Source: Pantoea sp. Lij88 (GTDB lineage Bacteria; Pseudomonadota; Gammaproteobacteria; Enterobacterales; Enterobacteriaceae). Taken from it: a stretch of 64,000 nucleotides of DNA. The position numbers and the translations under genes are program-made. Position 1 is the first letter of the stretch; the number at the start of each line of letters is the position of its first letter. Below the pieces are notes generated by a model that saw only the letters and a program-made list of their open reading frames with translations, had not been told where the DNA came from and ran no database searches. The stretch is taken from assembly GCF_030062155.1 (NCBI RefSeq), contig NZ_CP118267.1, positions 248,001 to 312,000 on the forward strand. The letters run 5' to 3'. Positions 41,717 to 51,600 of this stretch are shown here, one piece after another.

Positions 41717-42598
41717 ATGAACAGGCTACCGGAGTCACTCGATATGGATGCGCTGCGCAGTTTCGTGGCGGGCATTGACGCGGGCAGCTTTGCTCTGGCC
41801 GCACAGCATCTGTGCCGGTCAACCTCGGCCGTCAGTGCGCAGCTCAAAAAACTTGAGCAGCAGTGTGGAACGGCGCTGGTGATGAAAAAAGGGCGGCATC
41901 TGCAGCTGACCCGCAGCGGTGAACAGCTGATGAGCTACGCCAGACGTCTGTTGTCGCTGAACGATGAAACATTGCGGGCAGTGAAAGGCGAGGCGTTGCA
42001 GGGTGAAATACGCATCGGGATGCAGGAGGATTTTGGCGAAGCGTTAATGCCTGCCATTCTCGGCGCGTTTAACCGTCAGCATCCGGATGTGATGCTCACC
42101 GCGCGCGTCGACAGAAACCTGCCACTGCTGACGGCGCTGGCCCGTCATGAACTGGATTTGGCGCTGCTGTGGCAGGCAGAACAGCAGGCGGGAACACAAT
42201 TAATTGGTCAGTGTCCGTTAGCCTGGATTCAGCATCCGGCGTTTGATCTGGCGGGGGTTCTGCAGCGCGGCGAACCGCTGCCGCTGGTGGCGTTTGATGC
42301 GCCCTGTGTGATGCGATCGCGCGCCACTGAGGCGCTGGATCGGGCAGGCATTCCGTGGCGTATTGTCTTTACCAGCCACAGTCTTAGCGGAATCTGGGCG
42401 GCATTACAGGCCGGACTGGGGATTACGCTGCGCACCCGCGCGGGGTTGCCGGAGACGCTGGTCACTGAATCACAGCGACTGCCACAACCCGGCTATCTGG
42501 GTATCGCGCTGGCCCGCTCAGATCAGGGCGACGATCCGGCGCGTGCGCTGTTGCAGCATCTGATCACCGAAGCTGCCCTGCCCTTTGTTCAGCGCTGA
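41717..42598 (+). CDS. LysR-family transcriptional regulator
   Basis: A 293-residue LysR regulator. The helix-turn-helix is FALAAQHLCRSTSAVSAQLK, with the typical linker LVMKKGRHLQLTRSGEQLMS. The effector domain begins at GEIRIGMQEDFGEALMPAIL. It diverges from the CMD-tautomerase-DUF4865 operon, the most probable target. Its stop is only 1 base from the end of the convergent TetR gene. Confidence 0.93.
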   Translation: MNRLPESLDMDALRSFVAGIDAGSFALAAQHLCRSTSAVSAQLKKLEQQCGTALVMKKGRHLQLTRSGEQLMSYARRLLSLNDETLRAVKGEALQGEIRIGMQEDFGEALMPAILGAFNRQHPDVMLTARVDRNLPLLTALARHELDLALLWQAEQQAGTQLIGQCPLAWIQHPAFDLAGVLQRGEPLPLVAFDAPCVMRSRATEALDRAGIPWRIVFTSHSLSGIWAALQAGLGITLRTRAGLPETLVTESQRLPQPGYLGIALARSDQGDDPARALLQHLITEAALPFVQR

Positions 42599-42599
42599 T

Positions 42600-43145
42600 T
42601 TAAAATTCCCGCTGAATCAGCGAAGAACAGTATTGCGCTGAGACGTCGCGGTCACTGAACAGAATATGGAACATGACGGGCGCCACGACGCCATCGACAA
42701 TGCGATCAACATCAAAGCCCGATTCACCGCGTGCGATGGCCCGGTTGTTGATAGTCTCAAGATGCTGATAAGTGAACCTGCAGCATTTCTGGCTGGCTTC
42801 TTCAGCATGACTGCCAATCACATCGGCCAGCATTTCGCGACCCACTTTCGAGGACATCTCTTCAGCATACTGCTGGATAAACAACGTCAGATCGCCAGTC
42901 ATCGATCCGGTATCTTCCGGGTCCGCAATCGGCCGCATCCGCGCGACGGCCACATCTGCCAGTAACTGGGCCAGATCGCCCCAGCGTCGATAGATCGTGG
43001 AGGGCGTGACACCTGCCTGTTCGGCGATCATCGGGACAGTAATGGCGGAACGGTCGAGCGTCTCCAGCAACCGGTTAACGGTGGTATGCACTTCCGCCTG
43101 AATCCGTGCGCTGCGCCCACCCTGACGAATCATCTCCTTTGCCAT
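42600..43145 (-). CDS. TetR/AcrR-family repressor
   Basis: A 181-residue TetR-type regulator. The N-terminal helix-turn-helix reads ITVPMIAEQAGVTPSTIYRRW (recognition helix TPSTIYRRWG), and the C-terminal part is the TetR_C_11-like ligand domain. Thirty-one bases upstream of its start lies an inverted repeat that recurs almost exactly before the MFS gene at 47372, about 4 kb away. It therefore most likely represses its own gene and that transporter. It converges with the LysR gene. Confidence 0.93.
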   Translation of the reverse strand: MAKEMIRQGGRSARIQAEVHTTVNRLLETLDRSAITVPMIAEQAGVTPSTIYRRWGDLAQLLADVAVARMRPIADPEDTGSMTGDLTLFIQQYAEEMSSKVGREMLADVIGSHAEEASQKCCRFTYQHLETINNRAIARGESGFDVDRIVDGVVAPVMFHILFSDRDVSAQYCSSLIQREF

Positions 43146-43175
43146 CTCTCACTCCTGCTATTATTCGCGTCATAG

Positions 43176-43198
43176 TTAATGCAAATTCGTTGCTTTAA
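43176..43198. promoter_or_regulatory. TetR operator, autoregulatory copy
   Basis: Inverted repeat TTAATGCAA-N5-TTGCTTTAA, 31-53 bases upstream of the TetR start. On the other strand it reads TTAAAGCAA-N5-TTGCATTAA, the same as the site at 47292-47314. Confidence 0.75.
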
Positions 43199-43265
43199 CA
43201 GATTGCGGCAGTGTACCGCATCTCTCGCTGAACAGGCGCTAAAGTGTGCTATCCGGCAAATGACA

Positions 43266-43397
43266 TTAAGGCTGCAGTTTGCTCAGAACCGACTTAACCG
43301 GCTCTGCGGTGAGATGAGACGAACGGTTATCTGATGCGCCGATCCATAAAAGACTGACTGCCATGACTGCTGAAATAAAAATTGTACGAATATCCAT
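43266..43397 (-). CDS. Small membrane or secreted protein, 43 residues
   Basis: A short gene with a very good ribosome site (GGAGGA, 3 bases before ATG at 43397). The product begins MDIRTIFISAVMAVSLLWIG, one hydrophobic segment of about 16 residues, then a polar tail (SDNRSSHLTAEPVKSVLSK). It could be a single-pass small membrane protein or have a signal peptide cleaved after IGAS. I do not recognise the family. The quality of the ribosome site and the length of the hydrophobic run are the only support. Confidence 0.45.
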   Translation of the reverse strand: MDIRTIFISAVMAVSLLWIGASDNRSSHLTAEPVKSVLSKLQP

Positions 43398-43532
43398 AAA
43401 TCCTCCCCGGAATAAGGTGGATAAAGTAATTCATACAGCGGGAAGTTAATCGCGGGATAAGAGACGCTTTAACGGGGTTAAACGCGAAAAAGTGGCGCAG
43501 ATTTCGCCACGCCTGAGTTATCAGTGAAAAGA

Positions 43533-44087
43533 TCAGAAGCAGGCGTTTACGGTGTTGCCAGCCGCAAGCCAATCGCGCCGGCTAAGGGTAAACATCAGGT
43601 GAGGCGGTCCACCTTCGGCATCCTCGACCTTCTTCAAAAAGGTTAAGCCCGCTTTTTCCAGTACGCGCCGCGAAGCAAGGTGGTTTTCGCGCGTCACACC
43701 CGTGATGACACTCAGTCCGGCCTCCTCGAATCCATAGCGGATGGCTCTGCGGGAAAGCTCGGTCGCATACCCTTTGCCCCACGCCGCGGGTTCAAAACGG
43801 TATCCGAGATTGTTGGTCTGACGGCCATCGAACTGGCTTCGGAATACGCCCCCAAAGCCGATGATTTTATCCGGATGGGCTTTCTCAAATACGGTCCAGT
43901 CGCCAAAGCCCTGATCTTTGTAGAGATGCAGCGTGCGTTCCATCGACTGAACAGCATGTTCCCTGTCAGGCCATGGGCCTCGCGGGTTGAATTTATGCGT
44001 TTCGGGGTCGCTGTAGATTCTGAAGAGGTCATCAAGATCCTCACGAACGGTATATCTGTAGAGCAACCGCTCTGATTCCCAAATCAT
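43533..44087 (-). CDS. GNAT family N-acetyltransferase (RimJ/RimL type)
   Basis: A 184-residue acetyltransferase of the RimJ/RimL-like group (Acetyltransf_3). It opens IWESERLLYRYTVREDLDDL, typical of that group, and the acetyl-CoA loop is AAWGKGYATELSRRAIRYG (about residues 103-121), followed by VTRENHLASRRVLEKAGL. Substrates in the group range from ribosomal protein N-termini to aminoglycosides; the neighbours give no hint. It is monocistronic on the minus strand. Confidence 0.9.
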   Translation of the reverse strand: MIWESERLLYRYTVREDLDDLFRIYSDPETHKFNPRGPWPDREHAVQSMERTLHLYKDQGFGDWTVFEKAHPDKIIGFGGVFRSQFDGRQTNNLGYRFEPAAWGKGYATELSRRAIRYGFEEAGLSVITGVTRENHLASRRVLEKAGLTFLKKVEDAEGGPPHLMFTLSRRDWLAAGNTVNACF

Positions 44088-44198
44088 CCTGTGCTCCTGT
44101 AGGGTACTGATCCGATACCCCTTTATAGCAGCAGCCTCTCATGACTCCAACACTGGCTTTTCGGCTAACCGCTGATTCGCTGAGGCTAACTTAGCCGC

Positions 44199-44231
44199 AA
44201 AAAAACGGACGCGCCTGTGGCTCGCGTCCGT
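44199..44231 (-). terminator. Rho-independent terminator of chemoreceptor gene
   Basis: On the minus strand, 9-bp arms ACGGACGCG and CGCGTCCGT with a 9-base loop are followed by TTTTTTT. It lies 23 bases past the chemoreceptor stop. Confidence 0.88.
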
Positions 44232-44253
44232 TCACGTCTGTTGCATCTGCCGG

Positions 44254-45807
44254 TTAAGCTGCGCTGTGCACCTTAAACGAATCAACCATGCCACGCAGCG
44301 CGTGTGCCTGCTCAGACAGCGACTGAGAAGCCGATGAAGACTCTTCCACCAGCGCGGCGTTGTTTTGCGTTACCCCATCCATCTGACTGACAGCGATGCT
44401 GACCTGCGAAATGCCCTGCATCTGTTCGGATGAAGAGAGAGAAAGATTGTCCATCGCGACGGCCAGCTCACTGACCATACCGACAATTTTCAGAATGCTG
44501 TGGCCGGTTCCGGCCGCTACCGAGACGCCCTGCTCTACCTGTCCGACAGTCTGCTCAATCAGCGATTTGATATCCCGGGCTGCGGTTGCGCTTCGCTGCG
44601 CCAGCGAGCGAACTTCACCCGCAACAACGGCAAATCCACGTCCCTCTTCTCCGGCCCTTGCGGCTTCAACCGCCGCGTTAAGCGCCAGGATATTGGTCTG
44701 GAAGGCGATCCCCTCGATCACGCTGGTGATGTCGCGGATTTTTGCGGCGCTGAGTGAGATGCCATTCATGGTCTCGGACATGCGGTGGACATCATTTTCG
44801 CCGCTGCGCGCCAGCGAGGCGGTTTCACGGGCTGAACCCGCCGTCTGCTTCGCGCCCAGGGTGTTGCTCTTCACAGTGGCGGTAAGCTGCTCCATGCTGG
44901 CTGCCGTTTCCTGCAGCGCAGACGCCTGCTCTTCAGTGCGCGACGACAACTCGGTGTTACCTCGCGAAATTTCATCCGCCGCCAGCGCCACGGAACCCGC
45001 TGCCTCTTTAATGCCGGAAACCAGTACACGCAGGCTGGCCTGCATACCTTCCAGTGAAGCCAACAGGCTGCGGGTATCACCCTTTCTTAATGCGATGGTC
45101 GTTGTCAGGTCGCCAGAAGCGATAGCCGCAGCCAGTGCCTGAGCCTGAGACGGTTCGCCTCCCAGCTGACGCATCAGCGTGCGCACGGTAAACAGGCAGG
45201 TCGCCAGAGCCATGAGTATAGAAATACATACCAGGGTCATCAGCGTGAAGCGGGTTCGCGTCGATGATTCACTATTCATCGTCACGGCTTTCTGGCTTTC
45301 CGCACTCTGAACAGCGGCAAGGGCGTTGATCGCCTCCAGCAGACTACGCTGAGCCGGACGCGTCACGGTCAGCAGATAGGTAGTCGCTTCCTGCGGGCGG
45401 TGATCGAGAGCCAGACGGCCAGCCTGTTCCAGCGAATCGAGCGTGGCTTTTTCCACCGACAACCCTTTGCTGAAAGCCTCACGAGCGGCAGGTGTGGCAT
45501 CATCCATCATGCGGGCCAGCTTCTCACGGGTAGTGATAAAAAGCGCCTTCTGGGTCTGCAAGCGTTTCCACTCCGGCTCCATCGCTTTGGCATCAGTCAG
45601 CAGGGCCATATTGCGCACGGCAATAGCCATATCACGCAGGCTGCCACGCATATCGAGCACCAGCTGATAGCGTTTCATCTTCACATTAACCACATCGTTC
45701 ATGCCATCACGGGCACTATTCAGCGCGTGAAAGGCAATACCACTGCAAAGAACAAACAGCAGAATGAGCAGGCCAAAGCCAGCATACAGTCGGGTTGAAA
45801 TTTTCAC
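44254..45807 (-). CDS. Methyl-accepting chemotaxis protein
   Basis: A 517-residue chemoreceptor. Two membrane helices (about residues 8-28 and 190-212) flank a periplasmic four-helix ligand domain of the Tar/Tsr type ([20 protein letters not shown] within). A HAMP domain follows, then the signalling hairpin with its highly conserved tip [20 protein letters not shown] (about residue 380). It signals through CheA/CheW to bias the flagellar motor. The usual C-terminal pentapeptide that recruits CheR (NWETF type) is absent; the protein ends SFKVHSAA, so it probably depends on other receptors for adaptation. Ligand unknown. Confidence 0.94.
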   Translation of the reverse strand: MKISTRLYAGFGLLILLFVLCSGIAFHALNSARDGMNDVVNVKMKRYQLVLDMRGSLRDMAIAVRNMALLTDAKAMEPEWKRLQTQKALFITTREKLARMMDDATPAAREAFSKGLSVEKATLDSLEQAGRLALDHRPQEATTYLLTVTRPAQRSLLEAINALAAVQSAESQKAVTMNSESSTRTRFTLMTLVCISILMALATCLFTVRTLMRQLGGEPSQAQALAAAIASGDLTTTIALRKGDTRSLLASLEGMQASLRVLVSGIKEAAGSVALAADEISRGNTELSSRTEEQASALQETAASMEQLTATVKSNTLGAKQTAGSARETASLARSGENDVHRMSETMNGISLSAAKIRDITSVIEGIAFQTNILALNAAVEAARAGEEGRGFAVVAGEVRSLAQRSATAARDIKSLIEQTVGQVEQGVSVAAGTGHSILKIVGMVSELAVAMDNLSLSSSEQMQGISQVSIAVSQMDGVTQNNAALVEESSSASQSLSEQAHALRGMVDSFKVHSAA

Positions 45808-46060
45808 TGGCGAGTCTCATTGGTTGTAATCAGGTTGTAATGTGCTCCTGCTATCGGCATAAACGGGAAAAGATGTAGTCACGTCCGGTAAGAAACTGTT
45901 TCGACAGTCATACAAAGCCGTCCATGCGAGGTCATTATCACAAAGGGCCACGTTCCGGATCTGAATCTGAAGTTTATGATGGTAGAGTTTTGCTAAAACT
46001 GGCGTGGCGGATGTGGCGTCCCCACGCCCTGGGATCTGCTAATGAAGGGAAAGTGCAAAC

Positions 46061-46678
46061 ATGGCTGAACAAAGCAGCATAATCACTGAACTGACTGAAC
46101 TTGAGGGTCTTTATGGCACGGTTGCCCGCCCCTCTATCGCTAAAGTGACCGATCATATCCATCCCGCCTATCGTCCGTTTATCGCCGCCTCGCCTTTTGT
46201 CGCGCTGGCAACGTCGGGGCCGGAGGGACTGGATGTTTCACCGCGCGGCGATCCGGCCGGATTTATCGAAATCGAAGATGATAAAACCCTGCTATTGCCC
46301 GACAGACGCGGCAATAATCGCATCGACAGCCTGCGTAATATTCTGCATGACAATCGGGTCGCGCTGCTTTTTCTCATTCCTGGCATTGGAGAAACGTTAC
46401 GCATCAACGGCACGGCGGCGATCAGCACCGACCCGGCGCTGCTTGAACGCTTCGCCATCAACAATCAGCTGCCCAAAACCGTGCTGCGTATCAGCGTGCA
46501 AAGTGTTTTCTTTCAGTGCAGCCGGGCGATTATCCGTTCGGGATTGTGGAATGTTGAAACGCAAATCGCGCGGCAGTCTCTGCCCAGCACCGGCTCGATT
46601 CTCAAACAGATTGCGGAGATTGATGGCGAGGCCTACGACAAAGCGCTGCCTGAGCGATTAAAGAACTCGCTCTACTGA
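46061..46678 (+). CDS. Pyridoxamine 5'-phosphate oxidase-like FMN-binding protein (MSMEG_1061 type)
   Basis: A 205-residue split-barrel flavoprotein. Family markers are FIAASPFVALATSGPEGLDV then SPRGDPAGF (about residues 46-74), LLLPDRRGNNRIDSLRNILH and RINGTAAIS. This group of stand-alone PNPOx-like proteins binds FMN or F420 and reduces small molecules; it is not the vitamin B6 enzyme PdxH. Start at 46061 with GGGAAAG upstream. No functional link with neighbours is evident. Confidence 0.87.
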   Translation: MAEQSSIITELTELEGLYGTVARPSIAKVTDHIHPAYRPFIAASPFVALATSGPEGLDVSPRGDPAGFIEIEDDKTLLLPDRRGNNRIDSLRNILHDNRVALLFLIPGIGETLRINGTAAISTDPALLERFAINNQLPKTVLRISVQSVFFQCSRAIIRSGLWNVETQIARQSLPSTGSILKQIAEIDGEAYDKALPERLKNSLY

Positions 46679-46737
46679 TCGCCATTCGGGACCTGCAGGT
46701 CGCGGATCATCCTGCACCTGCAGGCACTGTCCTGGCG

Positions 46738-47133
46738 TTAGGCAATGCTCTCCAGTATCTGCTTTGCCTGAAGATAGTCGTAAGAGGTCACTTCAATTTT
46801 ATTGTTACTAAGGTCGTTGAAATAGACGGACATCGACACGTCGTGGTCACTGACGCTGAAAGGGATTTCATGCTTACTGAGGATCGGAATAAGTTCGTTA
46901 AAAGATGATGCTGCTACCCCGAAAGCTACCGTGTGACCTGGAGGCTGGGATTTTCTAAGAAAAAGAGAAAGTGATGCCCGGTTATTTCTGATGACCAGCG
47001 GCCCACCCTGTTCAAACCAGAAGTACAGCGCGTTGTCCCGGGAAAAGCCCAAAACCTCGTTATACCACTTTTCTGCCTGCTCAATATTTTCAACATAGAG
47101 ATGGATATGATCGATCTCAGCTATTTTCATCAT
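46738..47133 (-). CDS. VOC-family (glyoxalase/bleomycin-resistance fold) protein
   Basis: A 131-residue VOC protein with two beta-alpha-beta-beta-beta modules. IDHIHLYVENIEQAEKWYNE then VLGFSRD starts module one with the metal-ligand His, and NKIEVTSYDY near the end carries the usual Glu ligand. Such proteins are glyoxalases, dioxygenases or drug-binding proteins; the sequence does not say which. It ends near an unusual CCTGCAGG-containing inverted repeat (46692-46724), which may terminate both convergent genes. Confidence 0.87.
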   Translation of the reverse strand: MMKIAEIDHIHLYVENIEQAEKWYNEVLGFSRDNALYFWFEQGGPLVIRNNRASLSLFLRKSQPPGHTVAFGVAASSFNELIPILSKHEIPFSVSDHDVSMSVYFNDLSNNKIEVTSYDYLQAKQILESIA

Positions 47134-47291
47134 CTGACCTCCTGACTCTTAATAACGGAGAGACTGGCCGAAACAGTGTTGACAGACAACCCGCAGGGCA
47201 CATGGCAATACGGCATTTACCATAATTCTTACGGCACAGCGATTACCGATATCACCTCGTATTAACCCCCCAGTCTCCACCGCAATAAACG

Positions 47292-47314
47292 TTAAAGCAA
47301 AGAAGTTGCATTAA
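47292..47314. promoter_or_regulatory. TetR operator upstream of MFS gene, site 1
   Basis: TTAAAGCAA-N5-TTGCATTAA, matching the site before the TetR gene (43176-43198 reversed) in both 9-base arms. It lies 58-80 bases before the MFS start. Confidence 0.75.
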
Positions 47315-47338
47315 CATGCTATCCGCCGTATACCTTAT

Positions 47339-47361
47339 TAAAAGCTAATTCTTTGCATTAA
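47339..47361. promoter_or_regulatory. TetR operator upstream of MFS gene, site 2 (degenerate)
   Basis: A perfect right arm TTGCATTAA (47353-47361) with a weaker left arm TAAAAGCTA at the same 5-base spacing, immediately before the ribosome site. Centre-to-centre distance to site 1 is 47 bp. Confidence 0.5.
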
Positions 47362-47371
47362 GGTGATTTCC

Positions 47372-48565
47372 ATGAACCCCATACTGACGCCTCAGGCCGC
47401 GAGCCGCACGACGCTTTTCAGCTTCACCGGTGCAGCGCTGATCTCCGCCACCAGCAGTGCGCCGACTCCGCTGTACCCACTTTATCGCAATCTGTTTCAT
47501 CTGACGCCGACCATGCTGACGCTGATTTTTGGCGCCTATGCTTTCGCGTTGCTGGCTGCGCTGCTGACGGTGGGTAAAGTGTCTGACTATACCGGCCGCC
47601 GCCCGCTGATGCTGCTGGCGCTGGCGATCAATGCGATCGCGCTGGTGATTTTCATGACTGCCAGTTCTGCCACCACCTTAATCGCCGCCCGATTGGTTCA
47701 GGGTTTCGCTACCGGCATTGCCTTGCCGACCTTTGGTGCCAGCCTGATTGATGCCAGTAAAACCCGCGGGCCACTGCTGAACTCCTTCACCGCGTTTCTG
47801 GGAATGACGCTGGGCACGCTCACGGGCGGTATTCTGGTCAGCTTTGCACCGTTTCCTACGGTGACGATCTACGCACTGCTGCTGTTACTGATGCTGGTGG
47901 CAATGGCGCTGTTACCGCTGATACCTGAAACCATTGCGCCTCAGCCCGGTGTCCTTGCCGCGCTGCGACCTCAGGTCTGCATCCCGCGACGCGCGCTGGG
48001 TCCGTTGCTTAAGGTCACGCCGGTGAACATCGCAACCTGGATGCTGGGCGGGTTTTACCTGTCACTGATGCCGATGATGGTGGCAAACGCAACCGGCCTG
48101 ACATCACCGTTTATCGGCGGTTCGATTGTGGCAACGCTGATGCTAAGCGCCACGGCAGCGGTCTTCCTCTTTCGCCCTTTACACCCCGCGCGGGCATTGG
48201 TTATCGGTACGCTGATGCTGATGGCGGGCGTCAGTGTCACCCTGACAGGTCTTTCTCTGCACAGTGTGGCCTTGCTCTATCTGGGCACCGCCATTGCGGG
48301 TCAGGGGTTTGGTTCGATTTTCTCCAGCGTGCTGAAAATCATTATGCAGTTAGCCGAAAGTCATGAGCGCGCCGGGCTGTTTTCGGCCTTTCTGATCAAA
48401 AGCTATCTCGCTTTTGCCCTGCCTGCGATTGCGGCTGGCATTGCCGCACCCCATCTCGGTCTGAACCAGACTGCCTGGTATTATGGGATGACGATTATCG
48501 TGCTGGCGCTGGTGTCGCTGCTGGCGGTCCGGGGTCGTGCTTTAGCCGGAGCGGCCAGTACCTGA
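47372..48565 (+). CDS. Major facilitator superfamily transporter
   Basis: A 397-residue inner-membrane transporter with twelve helices. The signature loop is GKVSDYTGRRPLMLLAL (about residues 67-83), and LIAARLVQGFATGIALPTFG is motif B/C-like, as in drug:H+ antiporters. I chose the ATG at 47372 with AAGG upstream; a GTG at 47363 lies inside that ribosome site. Two copies of the TetR operator precede the gene, so it is probably induced when the TetR protein at 42600-43145 binds its ligand. Likely an efflux pump for that ligand. Confidence 0.9.
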   Translation: MNPILTPQAASRTTLFSFTGAALISATSSAPTPLYPLYRNLFHLTPTMLTLIFGAYAFALLAALLTVGKVSDYTGRRPLMLLALAINAIALVIFMTASSATTLIAARLVQGFATGIALPTFGASLIDASKTRGPLLNSFTAFLGMTLGTLTGGILVSFAPFPTVTIYALLLLLMLVAMALLPLIPETIAPQPGVLAALRPQVCIPRRALGPLLKVTPVNIATWMLGGFYLSLMPMMVANATGLTSPFIGGSIVATLMLSATAAVFLFRPLHPARALVIGTLMLMAGVSVTLTGLSLHSVALLYLGTAIAGQGFGSIFSSVLKIIMQLAESHERAGLFSAFLIKSYLAFALPAIAAGIAAPHLGLNQTAWYYGMTIIVLALVSLLAVRGRALAGAAST

Positions 48566-48669
48566 ATCCGGGACGCGGTCAGATTTCGGCCGCGTCATCC
48601 ACAAACAGTGATTTTCACATACACTCAACGGATAAATTTCAGGCGCAGTTGCTGCGCGTTGCCGTGAGT

Positions 48670-51600
48670 ATGATGTCAAAATCCCAATCTGATGCGGTTT
48701 TAGCCCGTTTTTCACCCGCTACCCGACGCTGGTTTTCTGCCGCCTTTGCTGAGCCGACGCCGGTGCAAAGCGCGGCCTGGAACGCCATCGCCAGCGGAGA
48801 GCATGCGCTGGTGATCGCCCCTACCGGCTCCGGGAAAACGCTGGCGGCTTTTCTCACCGCCATCGACACGCTGTTTCAGGTCAGAACCGACCAGCCTGCT
48901 CCCACGCGTGAAACCACCACCCGTATTCTCTACATATCCCCGGTTAAGGCGCTGGCTGCCGACGTGCAGCGCAACCTGAATCTGCCGCTGGCAGGCGTTT
49001 ACGCCGAACGGCAGATGCTGAATGAGCCAGAAATCACCCTGAACATCGGAATGCGTTCCGGCGATACCCCCAGCGCGGAGCGCGCCAGATTATTGCGTCG
49101 TCCGCCCGATATCCTGATCACCACACCTGAATCGCTGTTTCTGATGCTGACCTCAAAAGCGCGCACGACACTGCAGGGCGTGACCACGGTGATTGTCGAT
49201 GAGGTGCATGCGGTGGCGGGATCGAAGCGTAGTTCCCAGCTGGCGCTGAGCCTGGAGCGGCTGGATGCACTGCTGCCACAACCTGCCCAGCGTATCGGGC
49301 TGTCCGCCACGGTGCGGCCGGTTGAGCGGGTAGCGGCCTTCCTCGGCGGCTGTCAGCCGGTACAGGTGGTTAATCCCGCTGCTAATCGCACGCTGCACCT
49401 GACAATTGAGGTGCCGGTTGAGGATATGACCGATATTGCCAGCGCCGATGATCTGACCGGTGAAGCCACCTCTGCCAGCGGATCGATCTGGCCGCATATT
49501 GAAGCGCGCATTCTGCAGCAGGTTATGGCGCATCGCGCCACGCTGGTATTTGTGAACTCGCGTGGCCTGGCGGAGAAACTGACTGCGCGGCTTAATGCCC
49601 GATATCTGGCGCAGCAGACAACCGCTGGGGATGAAGAGCAGGCTGAAGACGACGATCTTATTGCCCGCTCGCACCACGGTTCTGTCTCGAAGGAGCAGCG
49701 AGGCGAGATTGAAGCCGCCCTGAAACAGGGCAGGCTGCGCTGTGTGGTGGCGACCTCCAGTCTGGAACTGGGCATTGATATGGGGCCGGTGGATCTGGTG
49801 ATCCAGGTAGGCGCACCACTGTCAGTCGCCAGCGCCCTGCAGCGGGTGGGACGTGCCGGACATCAGGTCGGCGGCATCTCCACCGGCATCCTGTTTCCCC
49901 GCACCCGGCGCGATTTGCTGGATTCAGCCGTGATCGTACAGTCGATGCGGGCAGGTCAGCTCGATGCGCTGGCGCCGCCACGCAACCCGCTCGATATTCT
50001 GGCACAGCAGACGCTGGCCGCCGTGGCAATGGATCCCCTGCAGGTCGATGCGTGGTACGCGCAGGTCTGCCGGGCCGATCCGTTCCGCAGTCTGTCGCGT
50101 CGTCTGTTTGAAGCCACGCTCGATATGCTGGCGGGTAAGTTTCCGTCAGACGGCTTTGCTCAGCTGCGGCCACAGCTGGTGTGGGACAGAGAAAGCGGAC
50201 TGCTTACGGCGCGACCTGGCGCGCAGCATCTGGCCGTCACCAGCGGCGGCACCATTTTGGATCGTGGCATGTTCAGCGTCATACTGCCGGAAGGCGAAGA
50301 GCAGGCAGGTTCACGTCGGGTCGGCGAACTGGATGAAGAGATGGTTTATGAGTCGCGGGTCAACGACATCATTACGCTGGGCGCAACGTCGTGGCGGATT
50401 CAGCAGATCACTCACGATCAGGTGCTGGTGGTGCCTGCGCCGGGCCGTCCGGCTCGTCTGCCCTTCTGGCGTGGAGAAGGCGTTGGCCGTTCGGCGGATT
50501 CCGGTGCCAGCCTCGGATTGTTTCTGCGCCAGCTGAATGCAGCTTCACCGGACGATGCGCAGCAACAGCTGCGCGCGCTGGGACTGGATAGCCGGGCGGT
50601 CACCAATCTGCTGGCTTTGCTGGCTGAACAGCGTGCCGCCACCGGCGTATTGCCGGACGATCGCACGTTGCTGATAGAACGCTGCCGTGACGAAATCGGC
50701 GACTGGCGGGTGATCCTGCACTCGCCATGGGGAAAGCGGATCAATGCGCCCTGGGCGCTGGCGATTGCCGCCCGTATTCAGCAACGCATGGGCATTGATG
50801 CTTCTGTGGCGGCCAGCGATGACGGCATCGTGGCCCGCTTTCCTGCCAGCGAGGGGCTGTTACCCGGCGCTGAGCTGTTCATGTTTGACGCCGACCAACT
50901 GACCCAGGAAGTGACCGCGAGCGTCGGCCAGTCGGCACTGTTTGCCGCCCGCTTTCGGGAATGTGCCTCTCGCGCTCTGCTGCTGCCGAGGCGGAATCCC
51001 GGCAAGCGTTCGCCGCTCTGGCAGCAGCGGTTGCGGGCCGGTCAGTTGCTGGAAGTCGCCCGTCAGTTTGACGATTTCCCTGTCCTGATCGAAACCGCCC
51101 GCGAATGTCTGCAGGATGTCTACGATTTGCCCGCGCTGCACCAGCTGATGGAACAACTGGCTCAGGGTAACGTAAAAATGGTTGAGGTGACGACCGACCA
51201 GCCCTCCCCTTTCGCTGCGCCGCTACTGTTCGGCTATGTCGCCGAGTTTATTTACGCCAGCGATGCGCCTCAGGCAGAACGGCGTGCCTCACTGCTGGCG
51301 CTCGACAGCAATCTGCTGGGTGAACTGCTCGGCCAGACCAGCAAGCGGGATTTACTGGCACCTGACGTCGTTGAGCAGGTCGGACAGGAACTTCAGCGCA
51401 TTGATGCCCGCTATCAGGCACAGCATGCGGAAGGCATTATCGATCTTCTGCGCGACCTCGGCCCGCTCTCCATTACTGACATTGCAGCACGCTTTAGCGG
51501 CAACGACCCGCAGATCGCAGAAGCCGTGGCACAGTTCTCTGCCGCCCGGCGAATCATTCCGCTCACCCTCGCGGGTGAAGAGCGCTGGGCGGTGATAGAA

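Noticed and set aside
46692..46724. CCTGCAGG repeats as a restriction-cassette or recombinase site
   Set aside because: They form a 9-base inverted repeat between convergent genes, better explained as a weak terminator or chance.
49153..49677. Long frames on the strand opposite lhr
   Set aside because: Shadow frames caused by GC-rich codon use in lhr; the lhr motifs are decisive.
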